From contig JAKTNV010000005.1 of NCBI GenBank assembly GCA_022747635.1, positions 43,197,238-43,261,237 of the forward strand: 64,000 nucleotides of DNA. The letters run 5' to 3'. The notes beneath the pieces were generated by a model that was not told the origin of the DNA, did not search any database, and saw only the letters and a program-made list of their open reading frames with translations. Positions within the stretch are counted from its first letter, which is position 1, and every line of letters begins with the position of its first letter. Made by a program: the position numbers and the translations under genes. Shown here one piece after another: positions 36,880 through 49,780 of the stretch. Source of the stretch: Hetaerina americana. Its lineage: Eukaryota; Arthropoda; Insecta; Odonata; Calopterygidae.

Positions 36880-39290
36880 CAAAATTATCCATTTTACCCT
36901 ACTTACCTTGTACATTTTTACGATTTTGTCGGAAACCTAGGAAGCGAAAGATGCTATTCACCTGTGATGACTTTTATCAATGGTTAGGTCGCAATGAAGA
37001 TTCCTTAGTGGTGTGGTGAAGCGTAGAATGAGGCAAACTAGGCCAGCACTAACGATAATTTTTACTGCGGGGGACTGTTGGTTACACTCGAGCTTTGTGG
37101 CGGAGCAGACGCGCACCTCCCTTGCAGCTGGGAGATGGCAACTTCGCCACACACCATGGAATTGGAGGGTTTCTCTCCTTGTCCGCAGTCTTCATTCACA
37201 CTCGAAAGCACACTCCTGCGTGCGTGATTACAGATAAGGAAGCAAAACCCTTGCGAATTTTGATTGTGGCGTTAAGGTCGACTGTATACCTGTGGCTGAA
37301 GTGCTTTGCGTCTGCTCGTGAGTTTGCGCCGGTGAAACGGGTTTTGCTCGAGGTGATTGTTAGTTTTTGAAGGAATATTCTTCCTGATTCATTGAAAAGT
37401 CAGTGGAACTTTGCAATCATCCTGTCTAAATTTAAATGTTATCTCATTGGTGCTTGAAATCTTCCTCATGATGACATCCTCAGGTAATGTTAATCCCATA
37501 TGTTGCTCATCGCCAGGTGTCGTAGACAAGTCGGTGTCGATCATCAGAGGATATCCTTCAAAATTGATCCCATTTGATTGAAGTAAATACATTTCAATTG
37601 ATATTGAATTTATTAATGGTAGCTTAAACCGTTTTTATTCCAGAAGAAAATGAACTGGTGAGAGGCTAGTGATTTCATTCTTGGAACAATGATTGAATAT
37701 TTTCTTTTTAATTTTTTAGAGCTAAAAGTAGTGCCAAAATGGCGATTTAAAACGAATTTACTCACACTATTAAATGCTTTTTCTGCGAATATTGAATAAT
37801 CTCACATTAGGTGTATAAAAATTCAAAAGACATAGATCTATAAAATATAAATAACTACATAAATGGTGAAAATGGTACAAAATTCGAGGCGAGTGACAAC
37901 GAATCCCTTCACAACCGGTAACATTGGTGTCTCAGAATACAAATTGAATTTGCAATACGATGTCACAGGAAAAATGGATATACTATATTTAGAGAGGCTT
38001 TTGATAGAATTTTCGATGGTGTAAATTTTTAAAAAGTGAAATTTAATGGCCAACTTTGGCGTGAGGCGTATTACTTATTACCATTTTTCTATGAAAATCA
38101 AAGGTTGAACTAAAAATTGGTTTGAATAGATGCAGTATTTAAATCATAAGTTTTGTAATGGTGTTTTATTAGTTCCCATGACACTCCCTTCATTAAACAA
38201 TGCTTGTGTGAATGAACTTCCACATCTTCTTAAATTTCAATTAATTGACCATATATCGACGTCTTTTAGGAGTGGTCCCTTTATATTTTTTCATAAGAAT
38301 TATTTTCTTGGTTTCATAAAATTATTTTTTAAGTAATTTTTCATGTTTTGAAATTAGGAGGACCTCAATTCTATCTCATTTGCTAATGATATGAATTTAG
38401 AATATATATTCCCTTGATTTTAAATCCAAGGATTAAAAAAAAAGACGAAATTTATAAAACGTAGAAAAGCTTTTTTTAAATTTTTTTGGTACAGGCTCTG
38501 TTGAAGAGGCAGATTTATTTTACCAGTGTTATCTGTTTTCCCAATATTTTCAATAAATTGCTGAAGTCAAAAATTTATCATAAGTTCCCGCATGTGAACA
38601 ATTATTGCTTCAAAATCGTTTTTTCGATCGGATTTATAGTACTAGTGCACAGCTTTTTCACCGCCACAGCTTGCACATCAGCTTTATTTCCGGATGAGAA
38701 TCAAAACTGAACGATTTCCAAAATTGAATGGCAGGGAAATGAATTTTCTAGAAATATAAAATGAATGCCTAATCCTTATACTTGATTTATTTATCGATTT
38801 AAAATTAAAACTAAAAAAGCATAAAATTTGAATCGCTATTTAAATTTTAACACTGCCTATAAGGAGTCAGGCGCTTATTGTGTGTGCTCTTTAATGCATC
38901 ATAGATATACTCACCCTTAAAGATCTAATTATTTCATCAATCCTCTTTAATTTCGCCTGTTGATGAAATAAGGTTGAACAAATTCTCAACTTTTCATATT
39001 TTTCATCGAAAAGTTTTTCTTTTCAATGCATTTCATAGCATTTTCACCCTCCATTTTTAGGTTATATGGTTTCCCTGTTTCTTTAGCTTCTCTGGTATCG
39101 TTTTTACCCTATATATTTCTCTGTGGCATGAATAAATAAATATCACACATGAAGTGCTCATTTGTTTTCACCAACTATGAAATATCTAACTAGTAAATTC
39201 TCCTTGAAGATAATTAGGGCACAGTAGATTCAATATGAAGACGTGAATGGATATTCATTTTGAGATCAAATGGAGGGACCTTTAATATGT
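36880..39290. other. Gene-free DNA
   Basis: A modestly GC-richer patch at 37000-37370 holds overlapping frames on both strands without motifs. The rest is AT-rich and featureless. Confidence 0.4.
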
Positions 39291-39295
39291 TCACG

Positions 39296-39345
39296 AGCTC
39301 ATGACTGACGTCAAAGGTATGTAGGGTTTGAATTCTGGCCGAAGA
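39296..39345 (+). repeat. Possible tRNA-like SINE remnant
   Basis: AAGGTATGTAGGGTTTGAATTCTGGCC resembles, over its B-box part, the SINE head near 19.36 kb (AAGGTATATGGGTTCGAATCTTGGCC). GAGCTCATGACTGACG upstream could be a decayed A-box region. Too degenerate to be sure. Confidence 0.3.
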
Positions 39346-39349
39346 TGCA

Positions 39350-40380
39350 TCATCGTATTACAGGTATTCAGAATCTTAATATACTCATTTGAATTTAATG
39401 TAACTAAAATTCCGTATGAAGTATAAAAGTAGGAGTTGATTACTCTATTCTCTGTGCCACACTAATAGTAGTCAAATGAATTACTTGTGTGAAAATAATG
39501 ACATCTATTTTAGTAAAATAATCAATTTTGATGGAATATTGGAACCCGGCAGAAAACATATCGAGTGGAATTGAATTAGGTATAGATTGATAGTAGAAAA
39601 AACTACTTGCAAATGAAAAGTATGGGGTAAGAGGGAAATGCAAAATCTATCGATATAGAAGAAGCAGCTTTTATCGTTCGAGGTGCTAAATGGACGCATG
39701 GAAACATTTATCTGTCAATAATCTGGATGTAGATTTTTTTGGAAATACATGTTAATGAATTCATAGACCTTTCACAAAGAAATAAGATGGCTATGCTCAT
39801 TCCTTAATATCTGCAAAATTTCTTACCCCACAAAGTATTACCTCCTAACGGTAAATAATATTTTTTTAGGAAAAAGAATTCCTGAGACGTATTTACAAGC
39901 TCAATTACGACAAATATTAACTTATGATTTTATAAACTACTGCAGGTGCATTTAGTCATGAACGTAGTAATAAAATAAGCCATGTTAGTATTCATACCTA
40001 AGTTTATGCTAAGATGATTTTTATTTCTTTCTTTTCTTCAATTTGTATTCAATTACAAAGACTTTACTCTTTTGCACAATGGCTTCAATAAATTAGTGCA
40101 AAATACTTGTAAACTATCAAAGTATATGAATTCTCTTTAACCTACCATCAGTTATCACTTGCAATTTGAAGATGACATGTTTTTACAAGGGCTCGGTGTG
40201 AAAATTAAGGATGCGTGGGCCGAATAACACTGAAAACATTCTGAGAAACACAGATGTACATTTAAGGTTTGGATAATTTTGGACAGCCTCCTATGAAAGT
40301 TGCAAAGTGACGGCCTGTCATGGAGGAAACGAGTGGCTATATTACGACACGTGAAAGTTAAAGCTTCGGACTAAGGGGGA
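39350..40380. other. Gene-free AT-rich DNA
   Basis: Nothing recognised. Confidence 0.45.
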
Positions 40381-41060
40381 GAGGGAGGGATCGAGAGTGT
40401 CCTGGAGACCGGGGGGTGTGTGAGGGCGAAGTTGGGAGCAGCTTCCGAGCGGCAGTTGGCGGCGAGGGTGGTGGGAAGAAGTTTCGGTCGAAGAATTTTC
40501 ACTGGGTCATCTTCTTCAACCCAATTTTCTCATCCTTTCATCCCCTTCTCTCTCCCTCTTGTGCCTTTTGCCCTCCGTCTTTCATTTATTTTCGAAATTG
40601 CAGAAAAAATGGGCCACATCCCCTTGCTTACCTCGAAATGCCCCTGCAAGATTTTTCTTCTTTCACTCTGTTTCATCCCCTCCATCCTTCCTCTCTCCCC
40701 CAACTCATTCTCTTCCTCCCTCCGAAGGCCGAAAACCCCCGTGGCACGAATGGCCTCCCCCCTTTCAGCCCCTTTTTGATGAAAGGAGGGGATGCCCTTG
40801 CGCCCTTGGAAATATCCCGGATATTGCTCCCCGACTCAACTCTACAACCCTTCGTCACATCTTCTCCCTCCCATTCTCGTCACACCCCCCCTCAACTTGC
40901 TCACCCACCGCTCGATCCCCCACCTTCCTCCCCCCCTCTCGCTCCTCTCCTGCCTCGTATCACTCTGGCGTCGCTCTTGTCGACCCCTTTTCCTCTCCTA
41001 ACCTAAATGCTCACCGGTTCCTCGACAAGAAACACCCCATTCATTCATGTCAATCGTTTG
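40380..41060. other. Large pyrimidine-rich / GC-rich island
   Basis: A purine-rich start (GGGGGAGAGGGAGGG near 40375) is followed by about 500 bases dominated by C and T on the plus strand. Three overlapping forward frames are open (up to about 196 codons) and all read as Ser/Pro/Phe/Leu-rich low complexity, as expected from pyrimidine-rich DNA. I do not call a gene. Confidence 0.5.
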
Positions 41061-43850
41061 GTGACTCTGGGAGTGGCTATTCGAGCAGTTTTATCTATCC
41101 GTATGATCCATGATGTGGCCGAAGGAAATGATTTGCTAAACAAATATTTCTCTGAACTTGTTTGCAGCGATGTTCAACTCTGTTAGAGATGTCTTTCCAC
41201 AGCTGGTATTTTTCGCTAACTCTCATCTCAAATTAGTCTTCCTCGTTTGTTTGTGTACCTCTTTCACCAAATTGTTATTGGAGGTTAGTTTTTGTACTTG
41301 ATTGCTTATTAAAACGTCATGGAAATATATTTATAAAAGAATTAACTAAAATTTGTAACCATTATGTAAGTATTTTATCTACACCTTTGAAGTTGAATCG
41401 ATCAGATTCCTTCACTAAGAGCGTATAAAACATCAAATGATATGATAATCAAAATTGTTACGCGTAATGAATTTATTGTTCCACGTTTTTACCGTTTTTT
41501 GTGCCTTTCTTCAAATGGTATCTTAAAAGTCATTAGTAATTCAATATGGTGTATCGTACGATCTATCACCTCGTGATTGATATTGAATTAATATCTTCCT
41601 AAATGTAAGTAATAGATACAGAATATCTCCAAAAGAGTTCCTCTTAGATAGCACTGAACCTATTTACAAATTTAAGGCCACGATTTTGAGGCATTAGTTA
41701 AGTAAATTTGAAGGATACAAGTTTACAACATTTTGGAATGGGTATCACGCAGTTGCTAAAAAGTTTAACGTAAAATGAATAAGGTGTGAGTAGTGAAGAT
41801 ATTGCGAAGGCAGGAAATGAAGTCGCTGAACGCAGTTTGCAATATTTCCCATAATTCCTTGTGGTTTGTGATAAGTTATCTGCGTAATTTAATTTAATTC
41901 GCTGCTCTTATTTTCCGCCATCAAATAATATTATATCTTATGTTATACTGGAATTCACGTTTTTGCGTAATATATTTTCTGAAGCAAAAATATTTATTCG
42001 GTTTATACTATACCTTGCGTTGTTTAAAAATACTACCTATTCCGCACAAGAAATCATGGAACTTTATTTACTTTTCTTCATTCTTATTTTGTTCAAGGAC
42101 GAAAAATGTATTGCTCACGAAAAAGTATGGTTAATCTTTATTAATTAGAGTGAATTGTTAAAATTTCCTAAATTGACAGGATTTGATTTTGAAATCCTCT
42201 CCCGAGCTGAGTCTTTGTTTATTTTTGAAATCATCGCCTTTATTAAGTACGTGAACATGAAACGAATATGTTCATACTTACTCGACTAATGTATAAGCTT
42301 CTTTTCCTTCAAATCAGTCTTTCGTATACAGAATGATGTTTGAGTATATGTCAAGAATATGTATATTGAGTATTTTTTTGTGGGTTATAGAATCCGTTGG
42401 GCTTCCTTGGTTAATTTAAATCTCATGTTTCCTTCTTCGTGGAGGAAGGAGTTGGAAAACTGAAAATCGATTAGTAGAATTTATGACTTTTAATGTGATA
42501 TCAAGAGTGACTTTTTTATGGTTATAAAGATTCTAAATCATTCTTTTTCTTCACCAGATTCGTTACATCAGCTTATTTCAAATTGATGGCTCACCATTTT
42601 TTATCATTCATCATTTTTCTCCTGTGATTCATCTTATAGTTGTAACCCTTCTGATATTATCATCGCTATCGTAGAACCTGCTACCACTAATGGGAACGGT
42701 GCCAATGGCAATCGTAGCGATTATAATGTTTGTTGCGCCGAAGTAAAATCATTCGTGATTTTTTTAAATAAATAGTTGAAATTTTAAGCAGCGCACAAGG
42801 CTTTAAGAGTTTTATTTTAAAGGCATGTGAGGCACCTCTTATCATTCGCGTTATTTATTGAAATTCATACAAATTATTATAGCAGTAGAAAAAGATTGTA
42901 AGGTCATTCATACGTATGGTCCGTTGGTTTAGTGTATTTCGGTCCTAAATAAATGTTTTAGGCGTAAAAGGATATTGGTAAAAGTCTTGGGTAGTGATTA
43001 AGTGGAGAAAATAGCAAAACGCCGGAGCGAAAGCTTCTTAAAATTTTGATCCATTTATAGTATTACGAAGAAAATTAGCCCAAATTTTGCAGGCCCAATT
43101 GAGAAATGGAAGCTTATATTTAGAATGTTAGGCTTGTTTTGCACACGCAGATAGTCCTTAAACCACATATTACGTACGATAATAACCAAAAATGAGCAAC
43201 TATGGTATGCTATATAAGAATCAAGGATTTATTGGGTCATGTTAGTTATAGTTTAGGAAAAGAGTACAGCAATGTATAGTGTCAGAGTCCATCAACAATC
43301 TATCGTAAGTCGCCAGACTACTGCTAATATTAAAAGATAAACTTAAAGGATACGTTCCCAGAAAATGATGACTTAAAAATTGTTTCATTTGTTCTTTAGT
43401 TTAGTCTTTTCATTAATCAATAATATTAACGGATAGCAGTTTTATTATAATTTTGAAGGCTCGCTTAAGTAATTTGAAATTTTGTCCAGAATTCTAGGTT
43501 CTTTTTGACTATAATGAATCAACCCCTTAGTGTCATCGATTTTATTTTTTGACGAACAAACTTTTATGATCCTTGTGTTAGTAAATAAATTTGTATTCGT
43601 CGATTTATGCCCACGTCAAGTAAATTTGGTGAATTCAAGAAAAAATCCTTTCCAACCGAACGACGCCACGTGTTACAGCAAGTACGAAATTAATAATTTC
43701 CCTCTGAGGAGTGTTAATCATTACTATGGTATTTAACCGGCACTTGCTCAGACGTAAGTGCGGTGTTTTCCAAAGAGGCGACTGGCGAGAGCAGTGAAAA
43801 AGAGCTGCCACGAGTTTACTCATCTCCGAAACGTAAGGCTATCGATAATT
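41060..43850. other. Gene-free AT-rich DNA
   Basis: Nothing recognised. Confidence 0.45.
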
Positions 43851-44140
43851 GACTCCCTCTCCATATCAGTGAACCCTACACCTTTCACAATCCTTCCACC
43901 TTCCTTCCTCCCTTAACGCTCTTTCTCCATCCATCCCTTTTTTAACTCCCTCCTTCTCACCCCCAAACCCACACACTTTCCCTCTCGCGAAATCGATTTT
44001 TTTAGGGAGAGAGCAGCGTTGCCCCGCCCCCTACATCGAATATTTGCCACTCTCCCCGACTTTCATCCCCATTCGCCCCGCCCACTTCCCGATTCCTCAA
44101 CCCCCATATCACCCTCGTCTCCCTCACCCGCCACGTCCAT
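43850..44140. other. Pyrimidine-rich island
   Basis: C/T-dominated plus strand (TCCTTCCACCTTCCTTCCTCCC and similar shorter runs), with a purine-rich GGAGAGAGCAGCG interruption. Not coding by any visible motif. Confidence 0.5.
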
Positions 44141-45985
44141 GAAGCAGAATGCCAAGAATTTCGATACACGCAAAGGTTTTGGGAACGTTGAACGTCTTGG
44201 AAGTCAGGAGGAGGATTTAGGGGGAGCGATGGGTGTGCTCCATAGCAGGTAGACGGTCCTCCGGGTTATGCGTACGGAATCCGAGACTCATCTGGGATAT
44301 TTCTCGTTGAAGGAAGATGTGCGTGCTTTTGGGAACCTAAGATACATATAAAGGCGCATTATGACTCCCTCAAAGCCTCTCTAGGTTTGATTTTCGTCGA
44401 AAAGAAGGAATTGTTTGGCCTCATTTGATGTAAACGATTTAACTTGAATATGCGTGCTTTGAAAAAAATGAGTTGCTGGAGTATCTTCATAATTTTAGTA
44501 TATCCGTCTGCCCTACAGTTTTGCAGTTAATTGGATCATATTAAATGAAGAGAAACGGTTCATCAAAGGTAGGACTATAGAATATGGATTTATCATCCAT
44601 CAATCATAATCTTTTTCTGGTCTTTGAATAGTTTTGAATTTGTCTGCATGTATTAAAATGCCAGGAATAAGCGGTATTTCCACATTTTTCAACTGTGACG
44701 CCAAATAAATGGATATTTTTATCCAGGCCACAATACCCTTTCAAGAGTAAGGATTTAAAATAATGGCATTGACGTATACAACTTAATTTTGGTGGCGTAC
44801 TTTTTTTATTAAATACCAATATAATATTATTTTTATGGTTTCAGGATTTACCTTTTGATTTTTCAATTATTATTTTTTAAAGTGTGAGTCTTTATCCCCT
44901 TTATTTGAAGTTACTCATTTAATTAAATATGTTCATCGCTCAGATAAAACCATAAAACATTAATGTTCCCCTTTGTTCTTTCACTATTGTATAATTATCT
45001 GAAAACTCCATTTATCATGTAATCATTTGATCTTCATCTACCATTTACGTAGGTCTACGAATCTAGTAACAGTTTTTAAAGCTTTCTCTTTGTTGTACTT
45101 CTTTTTCCACTGCCAATGTCTTGGAAAAAAAGAGTGCCAAATATCCGACTCATGTATTCATCCACTACTTTCTTCCTTGTGATCTTATCAACTTTGAGCA
45201 TATTATTTACCGCGAAACCATAAACAACCTCTTACTTCAGTTATTTCGCGCTGTTCTCATTCAATAGACGCGCAATCAACTGAAATTCTTGCAGGTACTA
45301 CTTTCTATTCCCTTATATTGCTTTCTATAGTATACATTTATTTTAAGACTTTAGTGATGAAATTCAAATGAAATATTATATAGACACTTTTCTAGCATAT
45401 TAAACAAAATTTTACAATTTCAGTGTCCACTTTCCTTCAGAATTAGTTCTTTATTGTAATTATAATACCCCTTTACAAATAAACTCGTTAATTTCGCCAT
45501 CCCATTACCGAGAGACCTTAATTACTTTAATGCTAATTTCTTGAATTTATTAATTGCTTTTCCAAAGTGTTCGTAAAAAAGTCTACATATAGTTTCTAGC
45601 CTAATCAAAGGCATTAACTTCCATGCCTCTGAATTCACTTGCTTTTTCTGTGGTGGCCATTATCTTATATTGTTACGATAATTTTGTTTCATTCCAAAAT
45701 TTTCCACTATTTCAGCGGTTCCATGAGTCATCTTATCTCTTAACACAAGTCACAAAACCAGCAAAATACATTTGCTGGCTTAAGTGTCACAACTTCCTTA
45801 TATTTTGCTTTTAAATTTCTCCACACTCTTTTGAAATCTGCCTTCTTTGAAAATTGATAATTATTTAAAATAATATGTAGACAACTTTTACTTTATTAAT
45901 TTGTTGGGTCAATAATAAGCTAAAATACCATTACACATTTTGAGTAGTTGAATTTATTGACTTTGACTCCATATTTTAATTCAAA
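44140..45985. other. Gene-free AT-rich DNA
   Basis: Nothing recognised. Confidence 0.45.
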
Positions 45986-45987
45986 AT

Positions 45988-46370
45988 GAGTAGATATGAA
46001 ATGAGGTTTTTAAGTCAACAATTATAATTTTTTAAACATTTAAATAGTTTAAACTTGTGAAATTGTTTATATTATTAGAGCATTGAAAATTAGATATGAA
46101 AAGAGGTTTCTAAGTCAACAATTAAATTGCTTATAAGAAAGAACATGGAGATGTAATTGTTAAAATATACCGCATGGAAAAAGTTGGCGGTAAATCTGAA
46201 TCTGAAGCCAATGTTACCTATAAGGAGGTTTGTCAAAAAAATTAAATGTTTATACCAGAAGAGCATCGAAATGTTTGTATCAATGCGCGTTAAATTTGTA
46301 ATATGAACCCAATTCACGTGTTGACAGAAGAGCCTCGAAATTCAATTGTTTAAACAGAAAATAATAAGAT
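45988..46370. repeat. Diverged tandem repeat, unit about 100 bp
   Basis: AGATATGAAATGAGGTTTTT at about 45991 recurs as AGATATGAAAAGAGGTTTCT at about 46092, each followed by AAGTCAACAATTA. Later pieces (GAACATGGAGATGTAATTGTT, AGAGCATCGAAATGTTTG, AGAGCCTCGAAATTCAATTG) look like further decayed units. Confidence 0.55.
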
Positions 46371-46374
46371 TTAA

Positions 46375-47200
46375 TTGTATAAAAGAAATAGGTGTTACTC
46401 ACGTAACTTCTGGTCCATGTATGAAAGAACAATATGGCATCACTCAAGTCACATGGGGACCCGTGAGGTTACAGTGGACTGGTGAGGGAGTGAGAACACG
46501 TGTATTTGTGTCATATTTTTATTAATACAATCAGCAATCAGTGCAACGGGTGCAAAACAATGAAAGGTCTTAAAAGATACGTGAAGAATTCCGCTACCGT
46601 AAAGAAAACAAGTGCGTGAGATAAGGAGCCAGGAGGGGAGAGCCGAGTTGGGGCTGGAGGGGATTGGCGGCTGCGACGGCCTCGGGCGAAGGGGTTCACC
46701 GTGGGATGTTGACGAGCTCGTAGGCAGGAAGCAAAAGTTTTTTCATTAAACGTCGCGCAATCTTAAAATTTGAAAATACTGAATCAATAGCACTGTTTCT
46801 TTTAAGTACACATTTGTAAGCCACACACACGGATAACCGGATAGAAATTTCATAAAAGAAACGCAGCTCACTCTTAAAATTTGCAGCTCAGACTTAAAAG
46901 CCCTCAATGACTGTATGCTTAAATGATCTAACAAAAGAATATGGAAATCTGGGGTCTTATCATGAATTTCAAGTTAATTAATAACCAGTGAACGATTCTA
47001 TAAATGTAATTAAGCAACAGGTGGTAGTCGGTGCAGATTGAAGAAAGTTCATTTTGAGCATTTCTCCTTAGTATTTAAAATTTTCAAAATTCCCCTCAAA
47101 TAGATTTAGAGACAAATTTATGAACAACGAACCGGGAATCATCAACAGTCCCTTATTTAACTTGGTTCCCGAGTTTAAAAATAGAAAGGCTACCGTGTAC
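46375..47200. other. Gene-free DNA with a small GC-rich patch
   Basis: A purine/GC-rich patch at about 46620-46735 has no motif; the remainder is AT-rich. Confidence 0.4.
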
Positions 47201-47209
47201 TACAATAGA

Positions 47210-48230
47210 AAACATCCCCCACTTCGCCCCCCTTTCCCTTTCCTACTCCCTACCTCCTAGTCTTGCCTCCCCCCACCCAAGGAAAGCGGTCCCCGGCTCC
47301 CTACCCTACCACCTCCTATTTTACAATATTCACTTCACTACGGGCAGTACCTAGCTACTGTTGCCTTCCCAGTTGTCAAATTCTAATTCCCGTTGATTAT
47401 CACATAGTTGATCGGAATATCGCCAAAAAGGCTTAAAAATCAATTTTTGCTACATGATTGACACTTTAAAAATTTACCCGTGACCTAAAATTGAAATCAT
47501 TGATTGAAAATTCACTTGAAGTTATAATGCAAATAATTAATATAATCTTATCTTTCCATTTTCAATATGGAGCAGGTAGAGTCCAATGCCTTTTATCTGA
47601 CAGGACGTTTTGTGTACGACGCTTATTAATTTTAGCAGTAGAATGAATTCTCCACAGACTTTAGACTAATATTTGTTAATTCCTGCAAAGACTGCGGAAT
47701 GACCAACACCGCAGCATGAACTAAAAGATGCCGGCATAGAAAAATTTCCTATTTTTCTTCCATCGGATGCTTGCCAAGAGCTATTGTTATATTTTTGCTA
47801 TTTCCGTTTTAGCCGTGCATCCAAATCAAATAAACATGTGATATTCCCTTCCCATCATAAAAATACCTTGCTCTGAGATGTTGGCTCCTTTTGTGTTCTC
47901 GCTTTAGATAGTTTTTGCCCTCAGGAGGCTTGCCTGAGGCCTCAATAGCGCTCACATCAATCTCTCCCCATCACTCGTCCTCCTCGTTCCTTATATTCTC
48001 CCATGCTACCTTTCCCATCCTCGCCCTTCCCAGCCTTAGGAATTCACTTCTCTCTCTTTGCATGCTTTCCCTAGATTATCTCGTCTTACCTTACGTCAAT
48101 ACCTTTCCCCTTCATTTTTGGTTACCTGCATATCTACTTGTAGGAGTCAGCGCACTCACGCGTCATGAGAACGGCTAAAAAGGGTTTCTCCTCAACCTTC
48201 GCCGGCCCTTTTTACAAGTATATCTTTCCG
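47210..48230. other. Pyrimidine-rich islands
   Basis: C/T-rich segments at about 47215-47330 and 47930-48130 on the plus strand, separated by AT-rich DNA. The open frame at 47915-48178 is low complexity. Confidence 0.45.
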
Positions 48231-49550
48231 TGTGCTCATGCAAAGGTTCGTGTAGTTCGTGGGCACGTATTCCTTATGCTTCTAAACTCTCCTCGTTTTT
48301 GTAATGGAATATATAGCTCAAATTAATTACTGGCATTTATCCTGATCAATGATCTGTTGTCATAATTAATGGCATAGGAAATCTATACGCGGATTACTGG
48401 GCGTGGACAAATATGGTCGACAAATCAAATGAATTTGGTAAGAATGGATATATGAGCAATTTTCCTTGAGTTGCTAGAGAAGTATCCTAACCTGATGTAA
48501 TAATAACGAAGAAAATACCAATGTACCGGTATTTTGGTCATCAAAGCGACCATCTGCATGAAGGAGCGATGTTGAGCAAAGACACCCCGGAGTGCGGATG
48601 AGGCAACCTTGTCGAAGCTGTGAACAAGGACCGTAATTCGAAACAGGTGTGTTCTCCGTGTTCTGGTGTTTCTCTGAATAACATTTCTGCTTAAGAAAAT
48701 TGGTCGCCTTATTGACCGAAATGATAAAATTAGAATTTTCTTCATCATGCTTATATTGGCATAGGATATTTATTTAGAGAATAAAGGTAATTGAAACAAA
48801 TTTTGTTCGTAATTATATAAAAGATATTTATTCTGCATGAAATTTCATATGAATTTCCAAGGAAACCTTTGAAACTCAACCAAATCATTAGTGGCAAAAT
48901 GAAAGGTTTAGTTGATTGATTATATTTATTCTTCGATTTTGGTAAATTCTTATACATTAATTGTATCTTTCAGTTTTTATGTTGGTCATCAAATTTCTTT
49001 TTTATTTAGCTACGGGCTAAGGAAAATTGAGAACTTTCACAGTTCTGAGCATGCAGTGCTGTAGTTAAGTGTTATTTTATTCTTCCGAGCTACTTGAGAT
49101 TACCATATGAGGTTTATCACCGACTTACCTGTAAATAATATTATTACATTTGTCCTCATTCTTTCAGTGCCAAGTATTGTATGCCATGTTCCCAAGGATG
49201 GTACTGTTTTGAATGGACTCACGTGGGTATCTATCATGCTACCACTTCGAGACGCCCCTCCTTCACTCCTTCATATTTCAACTTTAATGCTATCTTCATG
49301 TACAGCATTCGCGTCGTCACACTCTCGAAAATTAACCTTCTTACGTAACTCGGCTTACGATAACTCCCATTCGGCCAATTCTTCTATCAACGAGTTCCTG
49401 GAATCGTAGCACCACGCATTCTATTCTCCAGTGTCTGCGGTAGTATCCATTATCTCACGATCAACCCACGCATCAGGTTCAACCCGCGGCAACTCATTCA
49501 AAGTACTTCTCCTTTCATCTCTTTATCGAGGGCTGACTTGCTCAAACTTC
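48230..49550. other. Gene-free DNA
   Basis: Frames of about 100 codons on each strand (48425-48748 minus, 49107-49409 plus) have no recognisable motif. Confidence 0.4.
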
Positions 49551-49780
49551 TTCCGATTCATACCACCCAGTGCTCTCTCTTCCTTTGCCCGCCCATGTCC
49601 CCCTCCAATCCCAAATTGCAAAACCTCAAAGCTACCATCTTTCACCTCTCTCTCTCTCTCTCCCTTCATTTACTTGCTGCTTCCCCTGTCGTCTTCTTCT
49701 CATCTTCAACCCTCCCTTTCATTTTCTCTCGATCCTTTATTGCCCATTACAGCCCGTTCATCTACTTCTCATATCCTCGA
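49550..49780. other. Pyrimidine-rich island
   Basis: Includes a CTCTCTCTCTCTCTC run near 49650. All three forward frames are open at once, which argues for composition rather than coding. Confidence 0.55.

Noticed and set aside
40416..41113. Open frames of up to 196 codons in the 40.5 kb island
   Set aside because: Three overlapping forward frames are open at once because pyrimidine-rich DNA rarely forms stop codons; the products are Ser/Pro/Leu low complexity.
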